DNA from: Bryobacterales bacterium
GTDB lineage: Bacteria; Acidobacteriota; Terriglobia; Bryobacterales; Bryobacteraceae
Assembly (NCBI GenBank): GCA_016716385.1
Contig: JADJWL010000011.1
Span: 1-64,000, forward strand
Length of the DNA stretch: 64,000 nt
Direction of reading: 5' to 3'
This document shows, in pieces, positions 43,612 through 51,448 of this stretch (position 1 is its first letter; every line of letters starts with the position of its first letter). The notes beneath the pieces were generated by a model. The model was not told where the DNA came from and ran no database searches. It was given only the letters and a program-made list of their open reading frames with translations. Position numbers and translations under genes: made by a program.

Positions 43612-44862
43612 TCAGTTCACTTTGCGCAGCACGAGCGCCGAGTTCTTGCTGCCGAACGCGATGCAGTTGGCGACCGCGTGCTCGATTTCGAGAGGACGCG
43701 CCTTGGCCGGGATGTAGTCGAGATCGCACTCGGGGTCGGGCTCGTCGATGTTTAGGGTGGGAGGAGCGACGCCGTCCCGCATCGCCAGCAGCGTGGCCGC
43801 GACTCCCGCTGCGCCGCACGCGCCCTGGGGATGCCCGATCAGGCTCTTCAGCGAAGACCCGGCGATCTTGTAGGCGTGATCGCCGAAAGCGAGCTTCATC
43901 GCCCGCGTCTCAATGCGGTCGTTCAGTTCGGTGGAGGTACCGTGATAGTTCACGTACTGGATTTCCGTCGCGGGAATCCCCGCTTCGCCCAGCGCCAGGC
44001 CGATGGCGCGAGCCGGTTCTTCGCCGCATTCCTCGAGGCGGACGCGATGGAACGCTTCGCACGTCGATCCGTAGCCGGCGATCTCGCCATAGATTTGCGC
44101 GCCGCGCGCCCGAGCGTGCTCCAACTCTTCGAGCACGAGGAACCAGGCGCCTTCGGCCAGCACGAATCCGTCGCGGTCGCGCGAGAACGGCCGCGACGCC
44201 CGCTGCGGATCGTTGTTCCAGCTCGAGGTCATGATGCGCATCAGGATAAAGCCGCGCAGAATCAGCGGCGCGATCGGCGCGTCGACGCCGCCCGCCACCA
44301 TCGTATCCATCACACCCATCTGGATGTTCCGCAGCGCGTAGCCAATGGCGTCGGTGGACGAGGTACAGCCGGTAGAGACGATGTGGCTCATGCCGCGAAG
44401 GCCGAAGCGCATCGAGAATTCGCTGGCCAGCGTCCCGATGGTCGAGGTGGGGATCGTGTAGACGCTGCACTGCTTCTCGTGGCCGGAGTAGAAGAGGCGG
44501 TACTGCTCTTCAGTGAAATCCTGGCTGCCGCCGCCGGACCCGACAATCACCCCGATCTGGCGCAACTGGTCGCGGTTCATCGCCTGCCAGTCGAGGCCGG
44601 CGTCCTGGAGCGCTTCCGCCATGGCGGTGGCGCCCAACGGGACCGAGCGGGACACGTGCGGCCGGTCCTTGACCGTCACGAAGCGGTCCTCGTCAAGCCC
44701 TTTTACCTCACCAGCCACCTGGACAACGTACTTCGACGGATCGAACCGGCTGATGCGGCCCACCCCGCTCCGGCCGCATTTCGTGGCTTGCCAGAATTCC
44801 TCGCGGCCGATCCCGTTGGGGCTGACCGCACCGATACCTGTGACGGCAACGCGTCGTTTCAT
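43612..44862 (-). CDS. Beta-ketoacyl synthase, KS-alpha/FabF-like
   Basis: A 416-residue condensing enzyme with all catalytic residues: Cys in VSTGCTSSTDAIG, His in VNYHGTSTELNDR and His in SLIGHPQGACGAAG. The active-site context (GCTSSTDAIG), ASRPFSRDRDGFVLAEGA and DPECDLDYIPAKARP are closer to the KS-alpha subunit of type II polyketide synthases than to housekeeping FabF, which has ACATG. No KS-beta or ACP gene is present, so it may act with a housekeeping ACP. ATG 44862 begins MKRRVAVTGIGAVSPNG; the frame upstream is not coding. It heads the five-gene operon. Confidence 0.9.
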   Translation of the reverse strand: MKRRVAVTGIGAVSPNGIGREEFWQATKCGRSGVGRISRFDPSKYVVQVAGEVKGLDEDRFVTVKDRPHVSRSVPLGATAMAEALQDAGLDWQAMNRDQLRQIGVIVGSGGGSQDFTEEQYRLFYSGHEKQCSVYTIPTSTIGTLASEFSMRFGLRGMSHIVSTGCTSSTDAIGYALRNIQMGVMDTMVAGGVDAPIAPLILRGFILMRIMTSSWNNDPQRASRPFSRDRDGFVLAEGAWFLVLEELEHARARGAQIYGEIAGYGSTCEAFHRVRLEECGEEPARAIGLALGEAGIPATEIQYVNYHGTSTELNDRIETRAMKLAFGDHAYKIAGSSLKSLIGHPQGACGAAGVAATLLAMRDGVAPPTLNIDEPDPECDLDYIPAKARPLEIEHAVANCIAFGSKNSALVLRKVN

Positions 44863-44899
44863 GAGAATGTAAGCGAAAGTGTTAGTATAGGCGTTTTTG

Positions 44900-45391
44900 A
44901 TGAGCCCGCGAAACTCACCCCCCCTCGCGTGGCGCGTGCAACGGGTTCTCGCGGGTCTCCAGGTGGGACTCCTGGGAGGAATCGGGATGTTCCTGTGGCT
45001 GGCGCTATACGCCTCCTGGCAGGGCCGCTCCTTCTGGTCACCGCTGAACCTGCTCGCCACCACGTTCTATGGAGACGCCTCCCTGACGCGCGATCTCCAG
45101 TGGATGACCGTCAGCGGCGCGGCGTTGGGTGTGCTGGTGGCCGGTACTGGCGGGGTGCTGTTCGGTCTGCTGTCGCCGCTGGCGCAGCCCCGGATGCTGC
45201 GCCTGGCCGGCGTGCTGTTCGGGGTCGTGTGGTACCACCTGTGGTTCGGCCTGCTGTGGGACCGCGTGGGCAGCCTCGTGGTGCTCTATAGTCCGGGCAG
45301 GCCGGAACTGGTCGGGCATCTGTTGTTCGGCCTGACGCTCGGCTTCCTGCCGAAGTTCCTGCCGGCACAGGGTTCGCAGCAGACTATCTGA
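44900..45391 (+). CDS. Small integral membrane protein of unknown function
   Basis: A 163-residue protein with four hydrophobic segments (about residues 17-40, 68-90, 97-120 and 135-150). No family is recognised. It is divergent from the ketosynthase gene with 37 bases between starts, and the histidine phosphatase gene begins two bases after its stop, so the latter two are probably cotranscribed. The ATG at 44900 directly follows a TTG that could also serve. Confidence 0.75.
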   Translation: MSPRNSPPLAWRVQRVLAGLQVGLLGGIGMFLWLALYASWQGRSFWSPLNLLATTFYGDASLTRDLQWMTVSGAALGVLVAGTGGVLFGLLSPLAQPRMLRLAGVLFGVVWYHLWFGLLWDRVGSLVVLYSPGRPELVGHLLFGLTLGFLPKFLPAQGSQQTI

Positions 45392-45393
45392 CG

Positions 45394-45975
45394 ATGACCG
45401 AATCCCAGGGGCAGTTGTATCTTATCCGCCACGGCGAAACCGCGTGGAGCAAGACCGGACAACACACGGGCCGGCAGGACTTGCCGCTCACGCCAGCCGG
45501 CGAAGAGCAGGCGCGGGCCGCCGGCCGGGCGCTGGGTGGGCGTCCGTTCCCGCTCGTTCTCGTCAGCCCCCTGCTGCGAGCGCGCCAGACCTGCGACCTA
45601 TCGGGTTACGGCGGACAGGCCGAAGTCTGCGGCGACCTGCAGGAATGGCACTACGGCGACTACGAGAGCCTCACCGCGGCGGACATCCGCGCGCATATCC
45701 CCGACTGGAACATCTGGACGCACGGCGTCACGAACGGCGAGAGCGCCGACGATGTCGCCGCCCGCGCGGACCGCGTCCTCGCCCGGTGCCGGGCGGTGCG
45801 AGGGGATGTCGCTCTGTTTGCGCACGGCCACCTGCTGCGTATTCTCACGACCCGCTGGCTGGGACTCGCGCCGCGCGACGCACGGCTGTTCGCCTTCGGC
45901 ACGGCGTCGCTCTCGATCCTGGGCCACGAGAACGGCTCGCCCGCGATCCGCCTCTGGAATCAGCCGATGCGCTGA
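45394..45975 (+). CDS. Histidine phosphatase family protein
   Basis: A 193-residue protein of the phosphoglycerate-mutase-like fold: catalytic LIRHGETAWSKTGQHTGRQDLPLTPAGEEQA, SPLLRARQTC, EWHYGDYE and the second catalytic His in LFAHGHLLRIL. It resembles small-molecule phosphatases such as CobC/fructose bisphosphatase-like members. The last nine codons and following bases form the left copy of a 28-bp direct repeat whose second copy, at 49063-49090, ends the norB gene, showing that a segment was inserted between two once-adjacent genes. Confidence 0.93.
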   Translation: MTESQGQLYLIRHGETAWSKTGQHTGRQDLPLTPAGEEQARAAGRALGGRPFPLVLVSPLLRARQTCDLSGYGGQAEVCGDLQEWHYGDYESLTAADIRAHIPDWNIWTHGVTNGESADDVAARADRVLARCRAVRGDVALFAHGHLLRILTTRWLGLAPRDARLFAFGTASLSILGHENGSPAIRLWNQPMR

Positions 45976-45978
45976 TCC
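45951..45978. repeat. 28-bp direct repeat, left copy
   Basis: These 28 bases start CCTCTGGAATCAGCCGATGC and recur exactly at 49063-49090. The copy contains the end and stop codon of the histidine phosphatase gene. Read on the minus strand the same bases spell DQRIG-stop, the C-terminus of NorB. Together the two copies bound a segment of about 3.1 kb. Confidence 0.95.
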
Positions 45979-46256
45979 AGTGAGGATTTCCGACACGAGG
46001 GGACCGATACGCGATTCGTCTTTGGGCTCGACGGCGTGGAAGTGCACGCCCGCCCGAGCACGGATTTCCACGTGGCGACGATTTGCGGGCGTAACACCAA
46101 CTCGCGGCGTCTCCAAGGCCAGCGCTACTTGGGTTGTCCCGCCGAAGAGATCGAGGACAGGCTCGGCGGGGACCTGCCGTTCTACCGCCAGTGGCCGCTG
46201 GAACAACCCGGCGAGCCCCGAGAGGAGCCCGCCGGGGTTCACGGCGCCTGGGCGAG
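45979..46256. other. Left end of the inserted segment, possible gene fragment
   Basis: No complete gene is seen. On the plus strand, in the frame that continues after the phosphatase stop, codons are GC-rich at third positions and read FVFGLDGVEVHARPSTDF and PAEEIEDRLGGDLPFYR, with no start codon before 46036; on the minus strand a frame gives RRHVEIRARAGVHFHAVEP. Either may be the truncated end of a gene carried in with the cassette. I cannot assign a family to either. Confidence 0.4.
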
Positions 46257-46856
46257 TTACTCGCCCAGGGGGCCGAGGCCGAAGCCGCCGAAGCCAGGGT
46301 CGCGGCCTTCGCCGCCCCGCGCCCCGGGACCCATCCGCTCGATCAGGGCCTCGAGCCTGGCTTCCTGTTCGATCGTCAGGTTGAGCGCCGTCCTGGCCTC
46401 AGCGCGTTTGGCTGCCGTAGTCTTGATGACTTCGGCGAAGAGCCGGCCCTGCTCATCGGCCAGCACGTCCACCGGAGTGCCGTCCTTAGCCGCCTGGCGG
46501 ATCTGCCGGAAATTCTCCGCGATTTGCTGCCGCAGGGGCGCCATCGACTCTTGCATGGACTGGCGCAGGCCGGCCGCGGCGGCCTTCTGTTCCTCGGTCA
46601 GATCGAGGTACTCCGCGATCAAGAAGCGCAGCAACGCATCGCCCTGGCCCTGCCGGCGAGGCGGCTGGATGTCGCTGTTCGCGCGCAGCTTGGCCAGGCA
46701 GGCCCGCACGGCCTCGGCATCGCCGAGCGCGACGCAGGCCTGGACCTGTTCCGGCACCTGCCCAGTCCCGCCCGGCCGCTGCGCCCAGAGGGCCGCGCCG
46801 CCGAGCAAGGCGGTGGCCGTAACCGCTATCATTCCGCGTTGGATGTTTGATTTCAT
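46257..46856 (-). CDS. Spy/CpxP-like periplasmic protein with LTxxQ motifs
   Basis: A 199-residue protein with a signal peptide (MKSNIQRGMIAVTATALLGGAALWA) and a helical mature part with two LTxxQ motifs, YLDLTEEQKAA near residue 88 and ALNLTIEQEARL near 160, the hallmark of CpxP/Spy stress proteins. The C-terminus is Gly-rich. CpxP inhibits the sensor kinase CpxA and binds misfolded envelope proteins. It is divergent from the regulator/kinase pair, exactly as cpxP is from cpxRA in enterobacteria, and a CpxR box lies between them. Confidence 0.85.
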   Translation of the reverse strand: MKSNIQRGMIAVTATALLGGAALWAQRPGGTGQVPEQVQACVALGDAEAVRACLAKLRANSDIQPPRRQGQGDALLRFLIAEYLDLTEEQKAAAAGLRQSMQESMAPLRQQIAENFRQIRQAAKDGTPVDVLADEQGRLFAEVIKTTAAKRAEARTALNLTIEQEARLEALIERMGPGARGGEGRDPGFGGFGLGPLGE

Positions 46857-46900
46857 ACTCTGAGTCTGCAAGGCGAACGTAAGGCCAGCTTCAGCGCTGC

Positions 46901-46915
46901 GTAAATGTTTGTAAA
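46901..46915 (+). promoter_or_regulatory. CpxR-type operator
   Basis: GTAAATGTTTGTAAA is two GTAAA half-sites separated by five bases, a perfect fit to the known CpxR consensus GTAAA-N(4-8)-GTAAA. It sits in the 101-base divergent region, 46 bases from the cpxP-like ATG and 43 bases from the regulator ATG, and could control both directions. Confidence 0.75.
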
Positions 46916-46957
46916 GGAAGTTCCGGCCCGCCCTCTCGCGCCGCTACAGTGGTTTTG

Positions 46958-47644
46958 ATGGCCGTGTTGGTGATCGACGACGACGAGGAGCTCTGTGGGC
47001 TGTTGGCCAAGGTCTTCGCTCAAGCCGGACTGGAGGCGCGTTTCACGCATCGCGGCGACGAAGGCCTGCATCTCGCCCTGCAAGGGGCGCATGAGTTGGT
47101 CGTGCTCGACGTGATGCTGCCCGGCCTCGACGGCTTCGAGGTCCTGCGGCGGCTGCGCAAGGCGAGCGACGCCCCGGTGCTGATGCTCAGCGCCCGCGGC
47201 GACGACGTCGACCGCATCGTCGGGCTCGAGATCGGGGCCGACGACTATCTGCCGAAACCCTTCCACCCCAAGGAACTCGTGGCGCGCATTCGCGCCATCC
47301 TGCGGCGCTCCTCCGGAGCCGGCGCCGAGGGCCGGCGGGTGCTCTCGGCCGGCGGTGTGACGCTCGACCTCGGGGCTCGCGCGGCCCGCTGCCAGGACCG
47401 CGGCCTGGAGCTGACGACGACGGAGTTCGACGTGCTGAGACTGCTGATGGAATCCGCCGGCCGCGTGCTGTCGCGCGACGCCCTGCTCGAGAAGCTCGTT
47501 GGCCGCGAGGGCGGTCCGTTCGACCGCTCGATCGACATGCACGTCAGCCACCTGCGCAAGAAGATGGGCGACTGCGCGCGGCGCATCGTCACGGTCCGAG
47601 GCGTCGGCTATCAGTTCGCCGTCCCCCAGGAGCGGCCGTCATGA
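46958..47644 (+). CDS. OmpR/CpxR-family response regulator
   Basis: A 228-residue protein: receiver domain (about 1-115) with VLVIDDDEELCGLLAKVF, phospho-acceptor Asp51 (VVLDVMLPGLDGFEVL), switch residues in VLMLSAR and Lys in YLPKPFHPKELVARI, then a winged-helix DNA-binding domain (GLELTTTEFDVLRLLMESAGRVLSRDALL, SIDMHVSHLRKKMGD, VRGVGYQFA). CpxR-like identity is supported by gene order and the operator upstream. Its stop overlaps the kinase ATG as ATGA. Confidence 0.95.
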   Translation: MAVLVIDDDEELCGLLAKVFAQAGLEARFTHRGDEGLHLALQGAHELVVLDVMLPGLDGFEVLRRLRKASDAPVLMLSARGDDVDRIVGLEIGADDYLPKPFHPKELVARIRAILRRSSGAGAEGRRVLSAGGVTLDLGARAARCQDRGLELTTTEFDVLRLLMESAGRVLSRDALLEKLVGREGGPFDRSIDMHVSHLRKKMGDCARRIVTVRGVGYQFAVPQERPS

Positions 47645-48939
47645 GATCGCTGTTCGCCAAGATCCTGGCCTGGTTTCTGTTCGCCACGCTGTCGACCGCC
47701 GCCATCGCCGTGGCGGTGAACGTGGCGGTATACGAGACGCCGACGCCGGAGCGGCTTATCGGGGCGGCCCTGCGCGCGGCGGTCGACGAGGCCGCCGAGG
47801 CGTGGCGGGAGGGCGGGCGGCCAGCGTTGCGAGCCCGGCTCGATCAATTCTACAGCGACACGGGGCTGACACTGCTGGCGGCGGGCCCCGACGGGCGCGA
47901 GCTGCTAAGCGGACGCGACCTGAGCGCGCTGGTCGCGCGAGCCCGCCGGGCGAGCCCGCGGGCTCGCCCGATGCTCGGGCCCCCGCGTTTCCAGTTGACA
48001 TCGGCCGACGGCGCCCTGGTGGGCGTGGTCGACACCGGCCGGCACCCCGGCTGGGGCGCGCGCAGCCGGCCGCTGAACTTGCTCGTTCTGCTTCTGGCCG
48101 CGGGCCTGTGCTGGGCGCTGGCGCGCCACATTAGCGCGCCGGTCGCCGAGCTGCGGAAGGCCGTGGAAGGCTTCAGCGGCGGCCCGGTCGATCTGCGCTC
48201 GGCGTCGAAGCGGCGGGACGAGATCGGCGCTCTGGCACGCGCCTTCGAGGGAATGGGCGAGCGCATCTCCACGTTGCTCGAGGGGCAACGCCGCCTGCTG
48301 CTCGACATCTCGCACGAGCTGCGCTCTCCGCTGGCCCGGCTCGCGCTCGCGGCGGACCTGTTGCGCGGCGACCCGGGCGACAAGCAGACGTTACGACAGA
48401 TCGAGACCGAGGTTGCGCGCATGAACGATCTCATCGGCGAGATCCTGCTGGCGGCCAGGCCCACCGGGCTCGATACGCCGCGGGGGCGCAGCGAGTTGCG
48501 GCTCGACGAGCTGCTGCGCGAGATCGCCGCGTCGGCGCGTGTCGAAGCCGAGGCGAAGAGCGTCGAGGTCCGCGTCTCCGCGCCGGCCGCGGCCGTTCTC
48601 GAGGGCGACCGGGAGACGTTGCGCAGGGCCGTCGAAAACGTGTTGCGCAACGCCATCCGCTACTCGCCCGAAGGGGCGCCGGTGGACGCCGGCATGCAAG
48701 TCGAGCAAGGAGTGATCCAGCTCTGCATTCGGGACCGCGGGCCGGGAGCTCCGGCGGACGCCCTGCCGCGGCTGTTCGACCCGTTCTTTCGCGCCGACGC
48801 GGCCCGCACGCCGTCGAAGGGCGGCGCAGGGTTGGGCCTGGCCATCGCGCGCCGGGGGGTCGAGGCCCACGGCGGAACGATCGCGGCGGCCAACGCCCAT
48901 CCCGGTCTGGCGGTCACCATCCGCCTCCCTTCGGGCTAG
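47641..48939 (+). CDS. CpxA-like sensor histidine kinase
   Basis: A 432-residue membrane kinase: two membrane segments (near 5-28 and 140-160) around a periplasmic sensor domain of about 110 residues, HAMP (about 160-215), HisKA with His225 (LLDISHELRSPLARL), and HATPase with NVLRNAIRYSPEG, IRDRGPGAP, FDPFFRAD and GAGLGLAIARRG. LDISHELRSPLARL is the motif found in CpxA. It would sense envelope stress and phosphorylate the adjacent regulator. Confidence 0.95.
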   Translation: MRSLFAKILAWFLFATLSTAAIAVAVNVAVYETPTPERLIGAALRAAVDEAAEAWREGGRPALRARLDQFYSDTGLTLLAAGPDGRELLSGRDLSALVARARRASPRARPMLGPPRFQLTSADGALVGVVDTGRHPGWGARSRPLNLLVLLLAAGLCWALARHISAPVAELRKAVEGFSGGPVDLRSASKRRDEIGALARAFEGMGERISTLLEGQRRLLLDISHELRSPLARLALAADLLRGDPGDKQTLRQIETEVARMNDLIGEILLAARPTGLDTPRGRSELRLDELLREIAASARVEAEAKSVEVRVSAPAAAVLEGDRETLRRAVENVLRNAIRYSPEGAPVDAGMQVEQGVIQLCIRDRGPGAPADALPRLFDPFFRADAARTPSKGGAGLGLAIARRGVEAHGGTIAAANAHPGLAVTIRLPSG

Positions 48940-49062
48940 TCGTCACAGCATTCCCTCGAGCCGTTTCCTCAAGATCGACGAATCCCGAAGAGCAATCGCT
49001 CACGAATTCAGGCAGTCGTTCGTTCGAAGCAAACGCGACTTTTCGATGCAGTCGAAACCGCA

Positions 49063-49090
49063 CCTCTGGAATCAGCCGATGCGCTGATCC
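49063..49090. repeat. 28-bp direct repeat, right copy
   Basis: Exact second copy of the bases at 45951-45978. It contains the last codons and stop of norB on the minus strand and, read on the plus strand, would complete the histidine phosphatase gene. The bases beyond it (GTTGAACCGCC) belong to norB, and those before it belong to the inserted segment. Confidence 0.95.
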
Positions 49091-51297
49091 GTTGAACCGC
49101 CGGTCCAGCGGGTGGTGAACACAAAGTACACCAGGGCCACCGCGCCCGCCGCGAAGATCGTGTCACCGGGCACGCGCAGCCAGCGCAGAGTCTGCATCAT
49201 GGGAGACCCGAGGAACTCGGTGCTGCGGGCATACCAATAGCCGTGCTCCACCGATGCCCAGGTCTGGAGCAGTCCGACAGGAAGCAGGCTGCCCACGCAC
49301 ATCGCAAACAGGCCGATGTTCAGCGCCCAGAACGAGAATTTCAGCCAGCCGTCGCGCCAGGTGGCGTGCGGCGCCAGCGCGCGCAGACAGACCAGCATCA
49401 GGCCGATCCCCAGCATGCCGTAGACTCCGAACAACGCGGCGTGGCCATGCAGCGGGGTCGTGTTCAGCCCCTGCATGAAGTACAGGGCGATGGGCGGATT
49501 GATCAGAAAGCCGAACAACCCGGCGCCGACCATGTTCCAGAAGGCGACCGAGATGAAGAAGTAGATCGGCCACTTGTAGCGCTGGGCCCAGACCGTGAGT
49601 TGGCCGCGCCGCAGGTCATCAAGGGCGGAGTAGGCGACCAGCGTCAGCGGCACGACTTCGAGTGCGCTGAAGACCGAGCCCCACGCCAGCGCGACGGAAG
49701 GCGTCCCGGAGAAGTATAAGTGGTGGCACGTGCCGATGATCCCACCCGCGAGGAAGATCGTGGCTGAAAGCAAGGCCGCTTGCGCCGCGAAACGCGGACG
49801 GATCAGCTTCAGGCGCGCGAAGAAGAAGGCGATCACCGTGGTGGCGAACACCTCGAAGAAGCCTTCCACCCACAGATGGACCACCCACCAGCGCCAGTAC
49901 TCCACGATCGACAGGTGCGAGTGCTGTCCCCAGGTGAGGCCCGCTCCGTAGAACAGGCCGATCGCTCCGGCGGAGAGCAGAAAGAGCCACAGCAGGGGCT
50001 TCTGTTCGCCGGCGTCCTTCATGGCCGGCCGGATGGCGCGAATCACCAGCAGCAGCCAGAGCAGGAGCCCGATGAAGAGAAGGATCTGCCAGCCGCGGCC
50101 CAGGTCGACGTATTCGTACCCCTGATGGCCCCAGTAGAACGAGACCCGGTCGGTCAAACGGTTCATCACGCTCAGCCACTGGCCGCTCATCGAACCCGCG
50201 ACCACCAGGAGCAGCGCGCCAAACAACGCGTTCACGCCAAAGCGCTGGTGCTTCGGCTCGACGCCGCTGACGAGCGGACCGATGAAAAGGCCGGCTGCCA
50301 GCCACGCGGTGGCGATCCAGAAGATGCCCAGTTGCACGTGCCAGGTGCGGGAGACGCTGTAGGGTAGGATCTCGGCGAGCGCGATGCCGTAGAAGCCATC
50401 CCCTTCCACGCCGTAGTGCGCCGTCACCACGCCCACCAGGATCTGCACCATGATCAACGCCGAGACGACCCAGAAGTACTTGAGCGTCGCGCGCTGCGAG
50501 GGCGTGGCGCTCCACTGCCCGAGGGGGTCGGTCTTGGGCAGCTCGCCGTGATCGTCTTCTCTTTTCTGCGCCGCGTACCACCAGACCATGGCGCAGATGC
50601 CCGCCAGCAGCATGATGATGCTGACGCCCGTCCACAGCACGCTTTCGCCCGTCGGCCGGTTGCCGACCAGCGGCTCATGCGGCCAGTTGCTGGTATAGGA
50701 GATCGTGTCGTCGGGACGCTGCGCCGCGGCAGTCCAGGCCGTCCAGAAGATGAACGCAGCGAACTGCCGCATCCGTTCGGGAGAACTCACCGTTCCGGGG
50801 TGGATCGCATAGGGTACGTTGCCTTCCATGAACACACGGGAGTAATGCTCGAGGCATGCCTCGAAGGCGCGGGCGCGCACTGGTTCGATGCGGAGCGTGT
50901 TTGTGTTCGCGTCGTACCCGTTGCGGCGGTACATCTCTTCGAGCCTGCCCTGGAGCTTGGCCTGGTTCTCGCGCGACAACTGGTCATAGGCCTGCCCAAA
51001 CTCCTCCCGCGCCCATTCACCCAGCACGAATATGGCCTCGCGGTGCAGCCAGTCGGCCGTCCAGTCCGGCGCGACGTAACTGCCGTGTCCCCAGATGGAG
51101 CCGACCTGCATCCCGCCCAGCGACTGCCAGACGTTCTGCCCGCGGCCGATATCGCCGCTCGGAACGATTTCTCCCTCCGCCGTCACCACCCGGTCCGGGA
51201 TGGGAGGCATTTCCTGGTAGATCCTGGTGCCGATCCAGCCCAGGATGGCGAACGAGACAACACAGACGGCGGCAAAGCTGATCCAAAGTTTTCTCAT
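49072..51297 (-). CDS. norB: Quinol-dependent nitric oxide reductase
   Basis: A 741-residue qNOR. The N-terminal 200 residues form an extracytoplasmic cytochrome-c-like domain without heme (GRGQNVWQSLGGMQVGSIWGHGSYVAPDWTADWLHRE). The catalytic subunit follows, with His ligands in RTWHVQLGIFW, WVVHLWVEGFFEVF, GGIIGTCHHLYFSG and PLHGHAALFGVYGML, and about 14 membrane segments. It reduces NO to N2O with quinol and, in organisms without denitrification genes nearby as here, usually detoxifies NO. A promoter with an overlapping palindrome lies upstream. Its 3' end carries the right copy of the 28-bp repeat. Confidence 0.96.
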   Translation of the reverse strand: MRKLWISFAAVCVVSFAILGWIGTRIYQEMPPIPDRVVTAEGEIVPSGDIGRGQNVWQSLGGMQVGSIWGHGSYVAPDWTADWLHREAIFVLGEWAREEFGQAYDQLSRENQAKLQGRLEEMYRRNGYDANTNTLRIEPVRARAFEACLEHYSRVFMEGNVPYAIHPGTVSSPERMRQFAAFIFWTAWTAAAQRPDDTISYTSNWPHEPLVGNRPTGESVLWTGVSIIMLLAGICAMVWWYAAQKREDDHGELPKTDPLGQWSATPSQRATLKYFWVVSALIMVQILVGVVTAHYGVEGDGFYGIALAEILPYSVSRTWHVQLGIFWIATAWLAAGLFIGPLVSGVEPKHQRFGVNALFGALLLVVAGSMSGQWLSVMNRLTDRVSFYWGHQGYEYVDLGRGWQILLFIGLLLWLLLVIRAIRPAMKDAGEQKPLLWLFLLSAGAIGLFYGAGLTWGQHSHLSIVEYWRWWVVHLWVEGFFEVFATTVIAFFFARLKLIRPRFAAQAALLSATIFLAGGIIGTCHHLYFSGTPSVALAWGSVFSALEVVPLTLVAYSALDDLRRGQLTVWAQRYKWPIYFFISVAFWNMVGAGLFGFLINPPIALYFMQGLNTTPLHGHAALFGVYGMLGIGLMLVCLRALAPHATWRDGWLKFSFWALNIGLFAMCVGSLLPVGLLQTWASVEHGYWYARSTEFLGSPMMQTLRWLRVPGDTIFAAGAVALVYFVFTTRWTGGSTDQRIG

Positions 51298-51327
51298 GGC
51301 GGCTCCGTTCGTAGCGTTCGTAACTAA

Positions 51328-51355
51328 ATTGTAATGATGCTGTTGAGAATTTCAA
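51328..51355 (-). promoter_or_regulatory. norB promoter
   Basis: On the minus strand -35 TTGAAA (51350-51355) and -10 TACAAT (51328-51333) are 16 bases apart, giving a start near 51321 and a leader of about 25 bases. The -35 element lies inside a palindrome at 51341-51357, which suggests control by a bound regulator. Confidence 0.6.
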
Positions 51356-51357
51356 CA
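51341..51357. promoter_or_regulatory. Palindromic operator candidate upstream of norB
   Basis: TGTTGAGAATTTCAACA has arms TGTTGA/TCAACA around five bases. It resembles FNR/DNR-type TTGA..TCAA sites but the spacer is one base shorter than the FNR consensus (TTGA-N6-TCAA). It covers the -35 element, so a bound factor would repress unless displaced by NO or another signal. Confidence 0.5.
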
Positions 51358-51448
51358 GCCAAGCCTACCAGGAGAGGTGCGGACGAGGCAGTGACGTAAG
51401 TCACACGAGTGGAAATAGATAGGAGCCAGCCGGTGACGCACTGACGCG

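Noticed and set aside
43612..45063. Extended N-terminus of the ketosynthase reaching 45063
   Set aside because: The extension has no family similarity and runs into the divergent membrane-protein gene; MKRRVAVTG at 44862 is the normal KS start.
45598..46242. A 214-residue minus-strand frame through the phosphatase gene and left repeat
   Set aside because: Most of it is antisense to a clear phosphatase gene; only the part beyond 45979 could be a fragment, and that was noted separately.
47499..48134. Arg/Ala-rich frame overlapping regulator and kinase
   Set aside because: Composition is typical of out-of-frame GC-rich sequence, and both overlapped genes are certain.
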